A stretch of DNA of 64,000 bases, from the NCBI RefSeq assembly GCF_964199755.1, contig NC_133896.1, forward strand, positions 88,830,215 through 88,894,214, read 5' to 3'. This stretch comes from Larus michahellis (Eukaryota; Chordata; Aves; Charadriiformes; Laridae). The position numbers were made by a program, and so were the translations under genes. Shown here piece by piece: positions 11,078-25,350 of this stretch. Each line of letters begins with the position of its first letter. Position 1 is the first letter of the stretch. The notes under the pieces are model-generated. The model saw nothing but the letters and a program-made list of their open reading frames with translations. It was not told the DNA's origin and ran no database searches.

Positions 11078-11686
11078 GCTTAATATTGGTTGACAGACGA
11101 ATGAATATAAGCCAGCATTGTGCCCAGGTGGCCAAGAAGGCCAATGGCATCCTGGCTTGTATCAGAAGTAGTGTGTCCAGCAGGACTAGGGAAGTGATCG
11201 TCCCCCTGTACTCACCACTGATGAGGTCGCACCGCGAATACTGTGTTCAGTTTTGGACCCCTCACTACAAGAGGGTGCTGGAGCGTGTCTAGAGAAGGGA
11301 AAAAAAGCTGGTGAGGGGTTTTATGAGGAGCCGCTGAGGGAGCTGGCATTGTTCAGCCTGGAAAAAAGGAGGCTGAGGGGAGATCCTATCTCTCTCTGCA
11401 ACTATCTGAAAGGAGGCTGCAGCGAGGTGGGGGTCGGTCTCTTCTCCCATGTAGCAAGTCACAGGACAAGAGGAAATGGCCTCAAGTTGCACCAGGGAGG
11501 TTTAGATTGATTGGAACAGGCTGCCCAGGGAAGTATTTGAGTCACCATCCCTGGAATTACTTAAAAGGCGTGTAGATGTGGCACTTAGGAACATGGTTTA
11601 GTGGTGGACTTGGCAGTGTTAGGTTGGTGGTTGGACTTGGTGGTCTTAAAGGTCCATTCCAACCTAAATGATTCTATGATTGTATG
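11078..11686 (+). mobile_element. CR1 LINE fragment, 5' truncated
   Basis: It begins within the last part of the CR1 ORF2 (translates as [20 protein letters not shown]) and runs to the 3' terminus AATGATTCTATGATTGTAT at about 11667. Several stops and a deletion after the segment corresponding to ..VLERV show that it is inactive. It lies just 3' of the TRIM exon-3 relic and may have replaced or truncated the rest of that copy. Confidence 0.92.
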
Positions 11687-11689
11687 GCT

Positions 11690-14600
11690 TAAACTTTACT
11701 TTCTGACATGCATTCATTCATCAGAATTTGCTCCCAAGTTATGCACCAAGAAGAACTGTCTTGTTTCAGGTCTAGAGCTGCTTGGATCTAAATTTCTACC
11801 AAAGCTTTTCATCAGTTTGCGTCAAGAACTCCCTCTTGATAAGCACAAGGTAGAAGTGTGATTGTGAGTGCAGTCTCTGTATAAAACGACATTATTATCA
11901 TCAGAACAGAACTGAGAACAGAGTTCTTCCCAAATCAGTTTCCACTGCAAATAAACCAGCAAATCAGCTGTTGTAGAATCAGCACATATGGCAGCAGATT
12001 TTTATTAATTGGTTAACAACTCCAATAACATAGATGCCTACACATCAAAGTCATGTAAACAGAGCTCAATCACCATATGGAACTAGACCAAGACGATAAC
12101 GGGCAACAAAGCACGGCAATCCTATTCATGTTCCATATGGCTTCTGTTGACTTCTATCTATTATGCTGAAACTTCTCTGTACGCTATTATGAAGCATCAC
12201 ATACTGCTTTTCAAAATGGATGTATGAAATAAGGAATCCAAGTGTCCTATCAATGGCCCAAAAATATAGAAGGTAGGTAAAGAGAAAAACTGGATTTTTA
12301 AAATATTATTTTTTTCTGTATCAGTGTCATGCTTGCTTGAACCCTACTTTATTTTTTTCTGTTTGATGAAGATGGTTAAGCTAAATCTTATTCCACTACC
12401 AGGAGAGCCCTTTCTACACGAATGAAACGGGTCCTTTTGTTATAGCACAAGTATTGCAATATTGAACCTTAGAAGAGAAACACAAAGGCTGCTGGCAACA
12501 AGTACAAGCAAAGGTATCTATTTACACATTCCTTTATCTGCACAATTCCAAGTGTATAGTACAATGTAGATTATTTTCCTCTCTAGCAAGACAGATGGAC
12601 ATAGATTCTTATTCCACATTGAAAGGGATAGAAAGACGTAGATACTTTGAGGAATTCACTTGGTAGAAACAAATCACTATTGTGAAAAGCCTGATACGTT
12701 TCCTGCTTTCAGCCTGAACATATATATCATTTGGAGCTAATAATTAACAGTTTGGATTTTTCAGACAGATGTGCTAAGTACACCTTTGAAAATCAGACAT
12801 AGAAGATGGCCCTTGCGGAGTGAATTGCCAATGCAAGTGCTTTTCCAAGTACATGGGGGTACAATCAAAGCACAGTAGCTTTCAAGTCTGGTCTGAGTCT
12901 CAGTCAATAAGGGGAAGAGATGAGGGGAAAGCAGAAAGAAGAGCCTTCCATCTAGTGGAAGCTTTTTTTTTAACAGCTGATTCAGAACTATCTGCAATTT
13001 TAACAGCAAGCTCAGTCTAGTAACCACCACTCACAGAGCCCTGTGCTTCTGTATATCAGCAGATAACATATAACTGTATAACTGTATAACAGCAGATTGG
13101 GATGCTCTACTAATACATGGTCCAGCTTCAAACCACCTTCTCACCTTCCCTGGCATGCTCAACACATGTTAAGCAGGCAGTGTTCAAGTCTAAATTATTT
13201 CAGAAAGGAGGTGTGGGGAGCATGGTATTGCCTTTATTTTTCTTCCTAAAATAGGAAAGTGATCCGAACTGTAATACCTGCTTGAACTTGGAGCTTTTCT
13301 TCAGAAATAGAGAAGGGCCTAGAGGCTGGCTGTTGAACCATATCTTTATACACTACCGAACACACGTCTCATGGTTGGTTTAAGTGCTATTGCCTACTGG
13401 TGTTGTCACTTCTACTGGAGTGTTACTGATTTTTTAGCTGGATCGAAGCAAGTTTGATGTCTAGCGTCCAAAGTATGGGAAAGAGTAAGTGAAAATGGGG
13501 CAACTGCTATTTGGGATCCACTGGCTATCAGGCAAATGGGTTTTCCATCCTTCTACTGCTGAAAAATGAAGCGAGACAACAAAACTTCCGGCAGCGGGAA
13601 TGGCCTGCAGTGTAGAATGAAAGAGGCATCACATGCAACTACCACAGCTAGTATTGTTTCCCCATAAATAATTACCTGCTTGAACAATTAACATTAATGC
13701 CCTGCACGTAATTCATTTTGACTCAGATCTGGTGCCTCTCCTACGATCCAGTCAAAAGAAGTTAGCGCTGCTTCTTTCCTTGGTGATCTTATAAACCTGA
13801 AGTGTGTACCTGCAAAGGATCACCTCCACCTGGAGAGGCACAAAAAAGAAAACTGGTCTACGCCATAAACCGCACACCACTGGGCTTTTTCCGCTCTCCC
13901 ATCAACGATAGCCTTCCAAAGAAATAGCAGCAGAGGACTTGCATGCTTCATTTCCCTAAACAGATTTATAAACTGCAGCAGCACCCTAGCAGGTGCTGAG
14001 GTTTGAAGTTTCCCATTTGCCTTTTTTTTATCTTGAGCAAAGGCAGCTGGTGAACTACAGGGAAATTGCAAACTTTTAAAGAAAGGGCTTAATCCACCAT
14101 CTGAAATTCACAGAAGCATTAAGTCATTATTCAAGTGAAAAGCTGCTTTTACCCATTAACATATTTTTGTCAACAACAAAAAAAGCAAGACGCTGATATG
14201 AGAGGAGATATGCACATTCTTATTTATATGGTAATTGAATGGTCAGGGAGTTTGTCTGTTATTTTCCTAAGACATGGTACACGTCAATTAAAACTATGTT
14301 GCGCTACTGTTCTAATGGAACCTGGCACCATTAAGAAATCTTTTCTTCTTCCTAAGATGTGATGGGGAAAGAGGAATTGAAAGTCAACCAATTTATGCAA
14401 CCTACTTTGTAATGTGATTGCTGGCTTTTGCCTTTCTACAGACAAAGCAAAATTAATAATTCTTCTCTGTAACAAGTGACAAGAGAATTATTTCTGTCTA
14501 TCAAACCCATCGTAAATAGGAGTAAGAATATTGCTTCCCCTCCCATAAATTTGCATATTTAGGGTGTTCTTAGTAAAATCTGGTGTGTTGTAATTCAATG

Positions 14601-16160
14601 GCTCATATTCTTTGTCAATCAGGCTTCTTTCAAGAGTGAAAATATTTTTAAAAGCCAGCGTACAACTGCAATTCTTTTTCGTCCAAGCAATGCATGCTGT
14701 AAATCACAGTGCAAAAAAACTCTGGCTTCATTTAGATGGGCAGAGTTCCAGTGACACTGGTGGTGCCGCGGTTGGGCTGAGCTGCATCCAAGAAGTCCAG
14801 CAAGCTCCTCTGCAAATGCATCATTAACAGAGATAATTGTCAGTGCTGAAGAAGCACCCTGAGAAGACATATCTTACTGTTGTTTAAGTATCCTTTTAAT
14901 ACCCTGGCTTCATCACTCAAGCTGGAGCTGCTGCTTAGCGTTCAAGCCAAGGGAGCCATTTGTCACCGTTTTATGCCTACCTGTCTCTCGATTTATGCAA
15001 ATTCCCCAGGGCCTCACCAAAAAGAAACCAAAAAGACAAATCACTGTCCAATGGTGTGGGATGATTAGCATTTTTTGCTGAATGTGCTTATACATATGGC
15101 ACTAGTTTTCCCTGCCTATGCAGCCTCAGCCTGAAAAGGGACAAGCTGAGGTGCAGAAAAGTAAATACCTAAGTGCTATCAGGAATTACAGAGGTCAAAC
15201 CCATCATTTACAAAAGGGTTTGAGGGGCTGTTGTCAAGAAAATGTGTACAACTTGTAATAATTTTCTGAAAGGTGAATTGCCTAAACCTCAAAGCATCAT
15301 GTCTAGATAACAAAGATAATGCAAAAGGACAAAGCTCAGGCTCACAGGCTGTTGAACACCCCTCTGCTCTGGACAAGTTTCCAGCATCCTATAAGGAGGA
15401 CACATCAGAGCATGAGCATGGAAGACACATTGTATAAACACTTGTCATGCTAAGCACAAGACCAGTCCCTAAACACAGACTTTGTAATCCTGAAGGGGAG
15501 AATAAAATACCTTCCCAAATAAATGTGCACTGAATCTGTATGCTGCCTTTATCTCATCACACATTTTGGCCATGGAACATCTTTCTGCAAATGTGACTTG
15601 CAGAAGGTTTTGGATTTGGGAATAATTGGGGTAGAGTGGCAGTTCTGGTTTTCTGGTATGCATGAAAGATAATGCAGTATTTACAAAGCCCAGTGATGCT
15701 GTCATACAAGTTCTCAAATTTGCACCCCTCCTGCAGTGCCCTAAAACATATTCGTTTTTTATTTTTAAAAAAGAGGGGATTCAGAAGACAAAAAGTATTC
15801 ATAAACCAATGGAATATATGTACTTAAAGATAAATGAGTTGGCCAAAGCAATGCTACGCAGTCTAATGATCTTGTAACTGTGCAACTGAAATACTGGGGA
15901 ACTCGAGAGTGTGACTGATAAGCAAGTAGACTAACATGGACGATATCTATAATCCATCAGTGAAGAAAAAAAGGACCAAGGAAAAGCTATGCTAGTCCCT
16001 GAAGTTTTGTAGGATGAGGAGGTGCAGTGGAGGAAGTCGAGATATTTGCAAGTTGATTTGAAGTGTCCGCAGTGGTTAAAGGACTCTGGTCTTAGCTGAA
16101 CACGTGATTAATGGAGTTAGGACTTCCCATATGGATGAGGTAAGCAGCCAATTAACAAGT
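11690..16160. other. Gene-free stretch
   Basis: AT-rich single-copy-looking DNA. I see no exon with family resemblance, no RNA gene and no recognised transposon. A small repeat of about 9 bp (TAACTGTA type) lies near 13068-13090. All open frames are short, and both strands are equally interrupted. Confidence 0.5.
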
Positions 16161-16166
16161 GCATAC

Positions 16167-16610
16167 AGAATCATAGAATCATAGAATTGTTACGGTTGGA
16201 AGGGATCATCTAGTTCCAACCCCCCTTCCAGGGATGGGGCATCCACCACCTCTCTCTGGGCAACCTGTTCCAGTGTCTCACCACCCTGCTGGTGAAGAAC
16301 TTCCTCTTAACGTCCAGTCTGAATCGACCCATCTCTAATTTTAATCCGTTCCCTCTAGTCCTACCATTACCCGACATCCTAAAAAGTCCCTCACCAGCTT
16401 TCTTGTAGGCCCCCTTAAGATACTGGTAGGCCACTATAAGGTCTCCTCGGAGCCTTCTTTTCTCCAGACTGAACAACCCCAACTCTCTCAGTCTGTCCTC
16501 ATAGGAGAGGTGCTCCAGCCCTCTCTGATCGTCCTCGTGGCCCTTCTCTGGACACGTTCCAGCATGTCCATATCTCTCTTGCAGTAGGGGCTCCAGAATT
16601 GGACGCAGAA
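16167..16610 (-). mobile_element. CR1 LINE fragment, 5' truncated
   Basis: It starts with the reverse complement of the CR1 3' end (AGAATCATAGAATCATAG at 16167) and contains the usual reversed segments (e.g. GGGATGGGGCATCCACCACC) to about 16608. A frame on the - strand still encodes [14 protein letters not shown], typical of the CR1 ORF2 end. It looks somewhat different in subfamily from the 7723 copy (different sequence next to the 3' end). It is inactive. Confidence 0.9.
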
Positions 16611-16917
16611 GATGGTGGCACTATGATTGCTCTTTGTATTAATAAAAGCAAGTACACAGTACGTGCCCCAGCTTCAAGGGCTTATGGTGTTTGACACTTT
16701 TTATACACATAATTGGCAAAAATGCATCCCAGGAAAATGACATGTAACTTCTTACTAATACTAAAAAATTGTACTGCTTTAACTGTATTGATACACTTAT
16801 TGCAGGACAACTACCTATAGAAACGGATGCTGATGCAAACAGGAATAAGATGTTCTGCCCATGTACTGCCATTTTCATTAATGACCAGGTTTTCAACAAA
16901 AGTATTTGGGGTTACCA

Positions 16918-16946
16918 AAAAAAAAAAAAAAAGAAAAAAGAAAAGT
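16918..16946 (+). repeat. A-rich tract
   Basis: Poly-A run of about 14 bases followed by AAAAG-type repeats. No retrogene or SINE body was recognised immediately upstream, so it is taken as simple sequence. Confidence 0.6.
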
Positions 16947-17038
16947 GAAACAAAAGCTTAAACCAGATTCATGTATTGTCCTTCAAGAACCCTACTGGTA
17001 GTCACGCGTACCAAAATAAGAATGTGTAGATTTAAGCT

Positions 17039-17261
17039 GGGGAAAGAGGAAGGGAAAGGGGAAGGGAAAGGGGAAAGGAAAGGGGAAGGGAAAGGGGAAA
17101 GGGAAGGGAAGGGAAGGGAAGGGAAGGGAAGGGAAGGGAAGGGAAGGGAAGGGAAGGGAAGGGAAGGGAAGGGAAGGGAAGGGAAGGGAAGGGAGGGGAA
17201 GGGAAGCGAAGGGAAGGGAAGCGAAGGGAAGGGAAGCGAAGGGAAGGGAAGGGGAAAGGGA
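17039..17261 (+). repeat. Purine-only (GGGAA)n microsatellite, 223 bp
   Basis: The tract consists of G and A only, except three C residues at 17207, 17222 and 17237. It starts as mixed GGGAA/GGGGAAA units and becomes a regular GGGAA array from 17101. The three C's are exactly 15 bp apart, which marks a higher-order unit of three pentamers near the 3' end. Long purine mirror repeats of this kind can form triplex (H-DNA) structures. Apparent long open frames across it ((EGKGR)n and (FPSLP)n) are artefacts of the repeat. Confidence 0.95.
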
Positions 17262-20200
17262 TGTTGCACAGATTTACACTGTGATTGGAATTCTCCCAAG
17301 TTACAGAACTGTAAAATTTTATAACATTTACATTTTTAAATCATAATTCATTGAAAAGCAAATGAGCATTGTGCATTGTTCTTGAAAACATTAATTCTGA
17401 GTTGCATACTATTACAGGAATATCCCACTTTCCAATACAAGAATTTTTAATAAAAAATTAATTTGACAAGCATTTCATTTCATCCATTTAATCACGATCT
17501 GAAGATACCACTCTGGAAAATCGAATAAAGGCAACACAAATGCAAGAAAGAAAAATATGAGTACATTTTTCTTACTCAAATAATAATATTTTTTTGATCA
17601 GGAAAAACAGGAAATGCTAGCTGAGGAGATGCAATTCTGCCTTCCTTTCAGTTGATGAGGGAAATATGTTTGTTCTATACCCCCTCAAACAGGTAGAGAC
17701 CGTGTCCAAAGACAATGTTGGACATTAGAGCCAGTGTACTGGAAAGAAGCCTGCTGACGGCTAATGCTCATTCATGTCTGCAGGTGGGGTGGGGAGGCAG
17801 CAGGAACATAGGGATAGAGATTGTGGGCACCCGCTGAAGTTTTCTATGGCTGAAAATCATTTTTTATAACCAAAGAGCTCGTGGGGAGGAAGGGGCTTCT
17901 GGACCAGAAAAATGATTGCAGCTACAAAGCCTGGCAGCGCCGGGGGTGGGTTATACTTTATTCATAGGAAGGTTTGAGAAATCAGTGGAACAAGACAGGG
18001 ACTCAGAGAAGACAAAATAATGCCATAAAAGAACTGAATGTTGAAAGCAAGGAGTTTATGTTTTTTCATGGACTTTTGCATTTTTCATGCATATTTTCAC
18101 TCTAAGCCCTTGCATGCACTCCTAGAAATCTGCCAAGACAGAAGAGAATGAAACCAATACCATTTTCCCACCTCAACCCTGTGCGAGAGGGTTGTTGGTT
18201 TTTTTTTTTTTTGTCCCTTCTGTTTTGATCCCACTCTTTCCTAATGACTTATTCTTCTCATTCATCATGTATGCCATCCTGCCTGCCTCTTGTTCATTTA
18301 TACATCTCATTGCGCTGCACACCTTCCAGGATACAGAGGTTGCCAGAGTGACGGTGCATATTTCGAGGGTGATAAAAGAAGACATTCATTTAAATAACAC
18401 ACCAAAACTTGTGCTGAATATTCCCAAACACATCAGTACGTGGCAGATAATCATTCTCCTTGACAGCCTCTGAGTACGGAGGTACCAAGTGAAGATTATT
18501 CAGAATAGGCTGTAAATGCAAACTGAGTTGTGTTTGAAAACCAGCAAAGTCGAGGCAGCTTGATAACGTATAGTTTGGAGCTCCTGTAGTTATAAGACCC
18601 CACGGATCAATTTTTGGAATCCCTGGTCCCATTATAAATTCCACAAACAATATTCTGCTCCTGGATGTTAACATGCTGAGTGTAGCAAGGAATCTGTTTA
18701 CAGAAGTCCCTGTAGAGACAGCAATGATATTACAAGCATCTGTTGTATTTTCAGAAGTATTACGCTGCCTTTTCTCTCAGGGGTTATTACAATGAACAAC
18801 CACTGCACATGAAAAAGCCAAAAGCCACTGGAAATAAAGCAGGAAAAATTAAAAGGAAGGTGTACAGTGCTTAGAAATTCTTTGAAAATCTACGTACTTA
18901 GGCAGAAACTTTCTTCAGAAAGTCCCAAAAGGGAAATGCTAGATATTCTATAGATTATTCAACCCCTGGGCTATAGCCTTTCATTTCTTTATACGCATTG
19001 GAGGAACTCAAGCCTCAGGCTTCACTGTGTTAGGATCTTCACAAATTCAGAACAGAAGGGAACCAGGCCCACAAGAACTTACAATCTAAGAAACGCGCAA
19101 AAATCAAGCAGCAAAGCAGAGGCAGCAATGAATTAGGCTATCTTACTAGAAGGTCTTGCGAACAGCGCAGGCCAAGTACTATCTTCTAGCTCATCCTACC
19201 AAAAATCTCCAAACCAGTACAATTACAATCAAGTAACTTAAAAAAACCTTTTAGCCTAAAGGAAGGCTCATCTGTGTGTCACACTAATACTCCTTATCCT
19301 GTATGTGTGCCTGCATTTTAGCGTATGATAGCAGTTCATCGTTATTTTTTTAAGGTTGATTCTAGCAATAAAGATAGCTGGAGTCTCCAGTGATAGCAGA
19401 TAAAAACAAATAGCCTTTCCAGTAGTTGAACAGCATGTCTGATGAAGATCTTTGCACAGAAGAGAAAGGATTTTCCAAATCTGCTTATCGTGATTAGTGA
19501 TAGTTTTAGAACCTCTTATACAGGGTCTTTAGAAGCTGTAAGCTAGATAAATTCCTTGGTACCCAAGCAAAAAGGCCAAAACAAAAAGCAAGGCTGCAAA
19601 CTTGTGCAAATGAGCCTTTCACTTTGCACTAAAATCTCTAAGCCTACACCGATAATCAAGCATTGTATCGTGAGTTTCAATTAGATTTTCATTCAAGATT
19701 TGCCTAGTATGCTTTGATATATTTTCTTTGTGATACTTTACATTTGATCCATCTTTGCCAAAGAGAGGAGGGAATTTTTGGGCACAGTGTGTACTTAGCA
19801 CGCTTCTCTGTAAGCCCATCAATCAGTACCTATTGTGTCTGTTGCCAATTGGGTATTACTGCTAAATAATATATGCACGTTAAATCCTCTGCTTGGGGAA
19901 GTCATTAAAACTGAGATGATCAAAAATCTCCAGACCTACAAGCAGCGCTGCAGCAGTTACTGCCCAGGAGCTTTATCAATAGAAGAGGATTGATACATTG
20001 GCTATCTTGCCATCTCAAATTGCCAAAGAGCCAGCACCGTGTGTGCTTCCACACAGAGCAGCTGAAACCTTTATAGAAAGTAATTGGTGGCTCGCCAGTT
20101 GAAGCTTAGGTCAAAATCAATGGCGCTGCCAGCTGTCTAGGAATTGCTGCTATCCGTGGCTGTAAATTATGATCGGTCACCTTGAGAAAAGCACTGAAAG

Positions 20201-23200
20201 TTCAAGAACGGACCAAAAGCCTATTTAAGTAGCTCATCATTAATTATATTTAGACAAAACCCCCTGTACTGAGTTCACCCATCTTTCAAGTAATGTAAGT
20301 AACTACGAACAGAAAGGGGTCTGTAATTATTTAAAGCTGAAGTGCATCAATCCTTCATACGTTACATAGATTCTACTGAAATATTGGGCTTGTCCCGTTC
20401 ATCTGTGTTACCACTTGGTCTCTCATTAATGCTTTAAAAGGACAAGACTCCATGTCTCTGAATATCTTTTTCCATCTTTAAGAAGAAATGTGATTTCGCT
20501 GAGGATGTGGCTTGTAAGAGAGGGCACACAGTGCTAGAAATGAGCATCCAGCAAGAGAAGAGGAGTGCTATCATTTTCATACAATCAATTTCATTTAGCT
20601 TTGTTATTTTTTGTCAAGACACAGGCACAGTTGAAACACCTTGTCCCAGGATGTAAAACGTTAATATCTGTTCACATATTGCTGTTCCAGGGGTATTTGT
20701 TTTGCAAAGTAATCTTTAAAAATAGGAAAGTGAGTACCATGAAAGGCAGCATTATTCTGAAGCCTATTTAAGAAAAGCAAATTTCTTTGCTGGAACTCAT
20801 CCTGCATCATTACCATGATCAAAAGTTAGAGGAGGCTTTTTGATGACATTGCAAATGCCTCTGGCAGATGTGAGACGTTGTAGAAAGATGAAGTGTTGTT
20901 ACAAATAGAGTGATTCCTAAACATTGGAGACTGTCAATTGCCCTCATGTCAAGTGAAGTAAGCCGAGTTACACCAATTAGTGCTAATAATAACATCCTCA
21001 TCTGGCACAAGGTTTTTAATGAATGTTAGGATAGCAGTGCCTAACAAGCACTCAGGGACAGATCCTTGCCTTGCAAAGTACTCTGCAGAACACATTTATA
21101 ACCCTGTGGACTAAACAGACAAGGTGATGGCAAGCACCAACTCTACGATTATTACTTTTTCCTCTCATGGGTTTACTATGGAGGTGAAGCAGTATATGGA
21201 AATCAAAGCAAAAAAGAAAGGGAACGCTGGAGAAATAAGTGCAAAGAGAATAGGAGATAGGGGTTGAGCAACAGCCAGGTAGCATGAAGGGAGAGAAAAC
21301 TGAGAGCGAGCTGTTAGTTGTTTGTGGGTTCCTGCTTTCCCCATTTCTGTTGACGGCTGGCGCCGCCTGGCTCTTCCCTCTGGTGTTTCACCACCACCAC
21401 ATGGTTGACGAAGAGACTCTTGGATGCTGCAAGGGAAGCCCCTTTCCCTATTGATGGATGGAGAGACGTGGCACCCCTCGTGCCGTGCTTACCCTGCTTC
21501 TTTTAGAGCGGCTGCAGAAGACAGTAACAGAGGGACTGCTGCAATGCCGCTGGGGTCTCACTCACCCTAACGCTGGAGTAACAGCCTCTGAAAACAACTA
21601 CCCTCACATCATCCAGACTGTGCTTCATTTTAGCACGTGGCGGGTGGCCTGGGTACTGCAAGCTAGAAAGCATCGCTCAAAATTAAATAGCCTTCACTGG
21701 CGGGGGATGGCTCAGCATCTCCCTGGACTGAGCTCAATTTTGCTTTGTAGCAAACAAAGCCAGATGAAAGTAGAAGTCAAGCAGATCTTGCCCTCCAGGG
21801 TAATCAAATAAAATAGACTACGCGCAGCTCGTGCTACAATAGGGCCAGTAAAACCAAAAGTGTCAATCAGCTGTTAAGGTAATATACGAAGAAGCAATCT
21901 TCAAAACTGAATTAGGAAGCTAATGCATGCATTTCCAGGGAGGGGAAGAAAGGGTTTACTGAGTAGTCCTGAACTTCCAGGTAAGCCCTGGAATTCAACC
22001 AGATCTCAATTTTCTAATTGCATTCCCCATAAAACCATATAGTGTTAATGAAAAACAAAGAAGTAATAACATTTGTACTGCATTTTACATCTCAAGATCT
22101 AAAATTCACCATCTAGAATTCTAAAATTTTAGTATTTTTTTTTATGCCTCAAAAATTTAGTTTGTTTCATGTTATTGTTATCTATTTCAGAATCAAAACT
22201 TATACCTTGATTGAAGATTCTTTGTGTCAATTCATTTGATGTTTTCAAATTCTATCTGGTCTGAGATTGTTTCAATACACAAAAATTTGCTTTAGCATTT
22301 CGAGACAGATTTTTATCTTCAGTAAATCTGCCTTTGATTGTGCAAGGTCCACTAGGTGAATGCAGAGTTAGTATCTGGAGCTGCTCGCCAACAGCATGCA
22401 GAACGCCGCTGTGGCTGTGAATGTTGCTCAAAGTCCAACATACAAATTTTAGAATACCACAGTTCTGTCCGCATCAGGTATCAAAGCAGCAAACTGGAAA
22501 TCCAGAGTCTGCCACGCGTTAAGAGCCTGTATTTTCTTTTGGGGGTGTGTGTATGAACTGTAATCACAGCTATTTGCTTTGCGAAGAGCAAAAAATAATC
22601 TGCTGCTCTCAGCACTGCAGCTCATTGAATTTCCTCTCACGCACGTGCATTCACATACCCCAACCTGACAAGGCAGAGTTACCACTCTGTATTTATTAAA
22701 CAAAAAGATAAGGACAGTTGAGCTGATCTCAGTGTTTAAATACGCCGTAACATTTCAATGTCTATAAATCTTGTAAAACAAAGCTGAAAAAATTTAACAG
22801 CACTGAATTCAGCTGTTTACACCGGGGCTAAAAAAGGCTCAGCTGGTATTTCCTGACTGCAAGGTCACAGGCACTGTGGTTTCAGAGGAGGAAAAAAAAA
22901 CTTGCAGGAGCGGGAAAGAAGCATTGTTTAGTTGCAAGACAAGAATATACAGAATACACACTCTAGTAGGGAAAAAACCCAACATTTAAATTAAACTATT
23001 CATAACTACCTAGTTTATAAATATGTAATCCGGACCCTTCTGCCTTAATTTTCTTCCCGTCTTTTGCTGTTGCATTTTTAGCTTTCCTGTCTGTAGTCAG
23101 GCCCTGATAGTGCAATGAAATCCAGAGCCTACCTTAGGCTCAGGCCTTTCACTCTTAAGTATCTCATTTAAAGAAGGACACCAAGATGTGCGATTTTAAA

Positions 23201-25300
23201 CAGATTCGGTCAAACCTGTGCAAAAGGCTGGCTGGGTGCTTATTTTGGTTGAAACCAAGTTTATTTTTGGTTCAGCTGATATGAGTTAGAGGCAGGTTTG
23301 CAGTTTGCAGTGATCTGGCATAAACTAAAATAATAAACTACAGCGAAAATTAGAATTTTAAATGTTAGAAAAAAGTATGCACTTCGAACTGGTAAAATTT
23401 TTCTTCTGGTCTACAAGACTTTGATTAAAAGATACTAAAAAAAGAGCTGGGTCTTCATTATTTGTATAGCTAACCCTTATGTACAGGACATAGGATACAC
23501 AAGAGCAAAGAGGAAAAAAAACCAAACTCCAACCTGTAGAAAAACTGTTTAGAGGTAGATATACAGTCACAAACATGGTGTCTCTCTTGAAGGTAAAGAA
23601 ACCTGCATGAGTAAGGACAACAGGCTATTCCTTTTGCTATTCTTCTCAGTCCTGTAACATCTTTGAGATGCCCTTAGTGCTTCACAGTGATTAGGGAAAC
23701 TGGGGCCCGTTCTTCACTTACGACCTGCAAAGTCTTAAGTACCCTGCAGGAGAAGCTCCACAATAATACAAATACATAAGAAAAGCATTTATGGTCTTAC
23801 TGAAATACATCATTTGGGCCAAAGAAGCTGAACATCTGCATACGCCTTAACATTTTTTAAATTACTCTTTCAATGTGGAAAAATGAAATCTGCAACATTC
23901 CCTTTGTTACAATAGGAATTAGCATGGCTGCTCTCGGTCCTGTGAAGGTGCCTTCAGATTCCCCAGCAATTTTGTGTGGTGGGTTTCTTTCTTTGTTTCT
24001 CTCTCAGGGGTAAAACAAAACAATTATCAAGGCTGTAAAGAGAATCTTTGCTACTTTCCTATCTTGAGAGATTCCTTGCTTTGCGGTTTACAACCCCCAT
24101 TCTGAAGTTGTTAGGTGGTGTAGGTCAATATTGCGGAGTATGTATTTATCTTTGTGCTTCCCACAAGCTGAGCAGAGATTTTTTATCACATCCATTTCAA
24201 ATTGGAGGGTTTACCCATTTTCTTTCAGGAGACAGAGAGATTACCAAGGACAAAGAATTGTCCAACAAAGTTCTGAACAGGATTGCTACTAAAAGGGGAT
24301 TTTTTTGGTTTCTTTTTAAAGATGAAGTGAGAGAAGTATAACTAGAGATGGAAGATGAAAGCATCTTTCCTGCTTTGGTGATGAAAGGGAGATACAGCTT
24401 AAGAAGTTTTCTGGAGAGGAAGAAGCATATAAGAAGAGATAAACACTTTTTTACAAAAAAAAAACAAACACAACCCAAAACATTGCTGTGATTCTATGTA
24501 GAGATCAAAACCAGGCCTGCTATTTAGAAAAAAACAGGCAGGCAGGGAGCTCCGTGCAGGCAGGGAGCACTGGAGCCTCGTCCTTTGAGCTGATTCTTAT
24601 ATGCTCCTGTTAGTGCTGGCGTGTTATTAGTCCTAACAAAGTTTTCCAAATTTCACGCCTGGCCTGGGCTTCTTGCACGATTCTTTGCACAAACATCAAA
24701 GAATGGGATTTTCTTCCTCTGCATAGTGGCTGTTTAAATCTTGCTGGCGTCAAGAGGATCAACACAATTTTTTTTTTGAAGTTTCCACTATTACATGCCC
24801 TGGTTCATGATTGAGGAAATGCATAAAATAGTTTGTTTCTTTTTTCTCATAGATAATGTACTGTCCATTTAGAGTCAAAGCAGGGACTTCATCCCATAGT
24901 TTGCCAGAAATTTTTGGCAAAAATTTCTCCCACCTTAACATTTCAATTTACTTTTTGTTCTCAACAGGGCAACTTATCCATACTAGTGAAAATTATGGTT
25001 TAACCCCATTTCTGTTTCTGCTTATACTTTCTTGAAGATTAACCTTAGCCCAGGGATGCCATGTTTTCTGTACTTCTAATGATCCAGCCCACCATCCGTA
25101 GGAGCCTAACAGCTCTGGATAGAAAGCTCTATTGGCTGGTAAATCAATTTATTGTTTACACACACACCTCCAAAAGTCAAGTCAGCTATAGCATCTGAGA
25201 GCTTTGGCTCAGGGACTATGTAAGTAATCAGTACCACGATATCAACTGGAAAAGTGAGACATTTAATAAAATCTGTTTTGGTATCAATCCAGTTCTAGAA
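17262..25300. other. Gene-free AT-rich stretch
   Basis: No coding exon, RNA gene or transposon is recognised. Minor features are T-runs near 18200 and a 13-bp direct duplication (GCAGGCAGGGAGC) at 24538-24550 and 24556-24568. Conserved noncoding elements could be present, but they cannot be seen without alignment. Confidence 0.45.
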
Positions 25301-25304
25301 GGCC

Positions 25305-25350
25305 ATATATACCTTATATATATCATATATACACCATATATATCTCTATA
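25305..25350 (+). repeat. AT-rich dinucleotide-like repeat
   Basis: An imperfect (TA)n repeat interrupted by C (ATATACC, ATATCAT, ATACACC blocks). It is simple-sequence DNA with no gene context. Confidence 0.7.

Noticed and set aside
11086-11510. Frames encoding [19 protein letters not shown]-like sequence that could be taken for a host gene.
   Set aside because: This is the end of the CR1 reverse-transcriptase ORF, part of the CR1 fragment at 11078-11686.
16958-17324. Open frames of 113 and 117 codons on both strands with (FPSLP)n or (EGKGR)n repeats.
   Set aside because: They are produced by the GGGAA microsatellite, whose unit has no stop codon in these frames.
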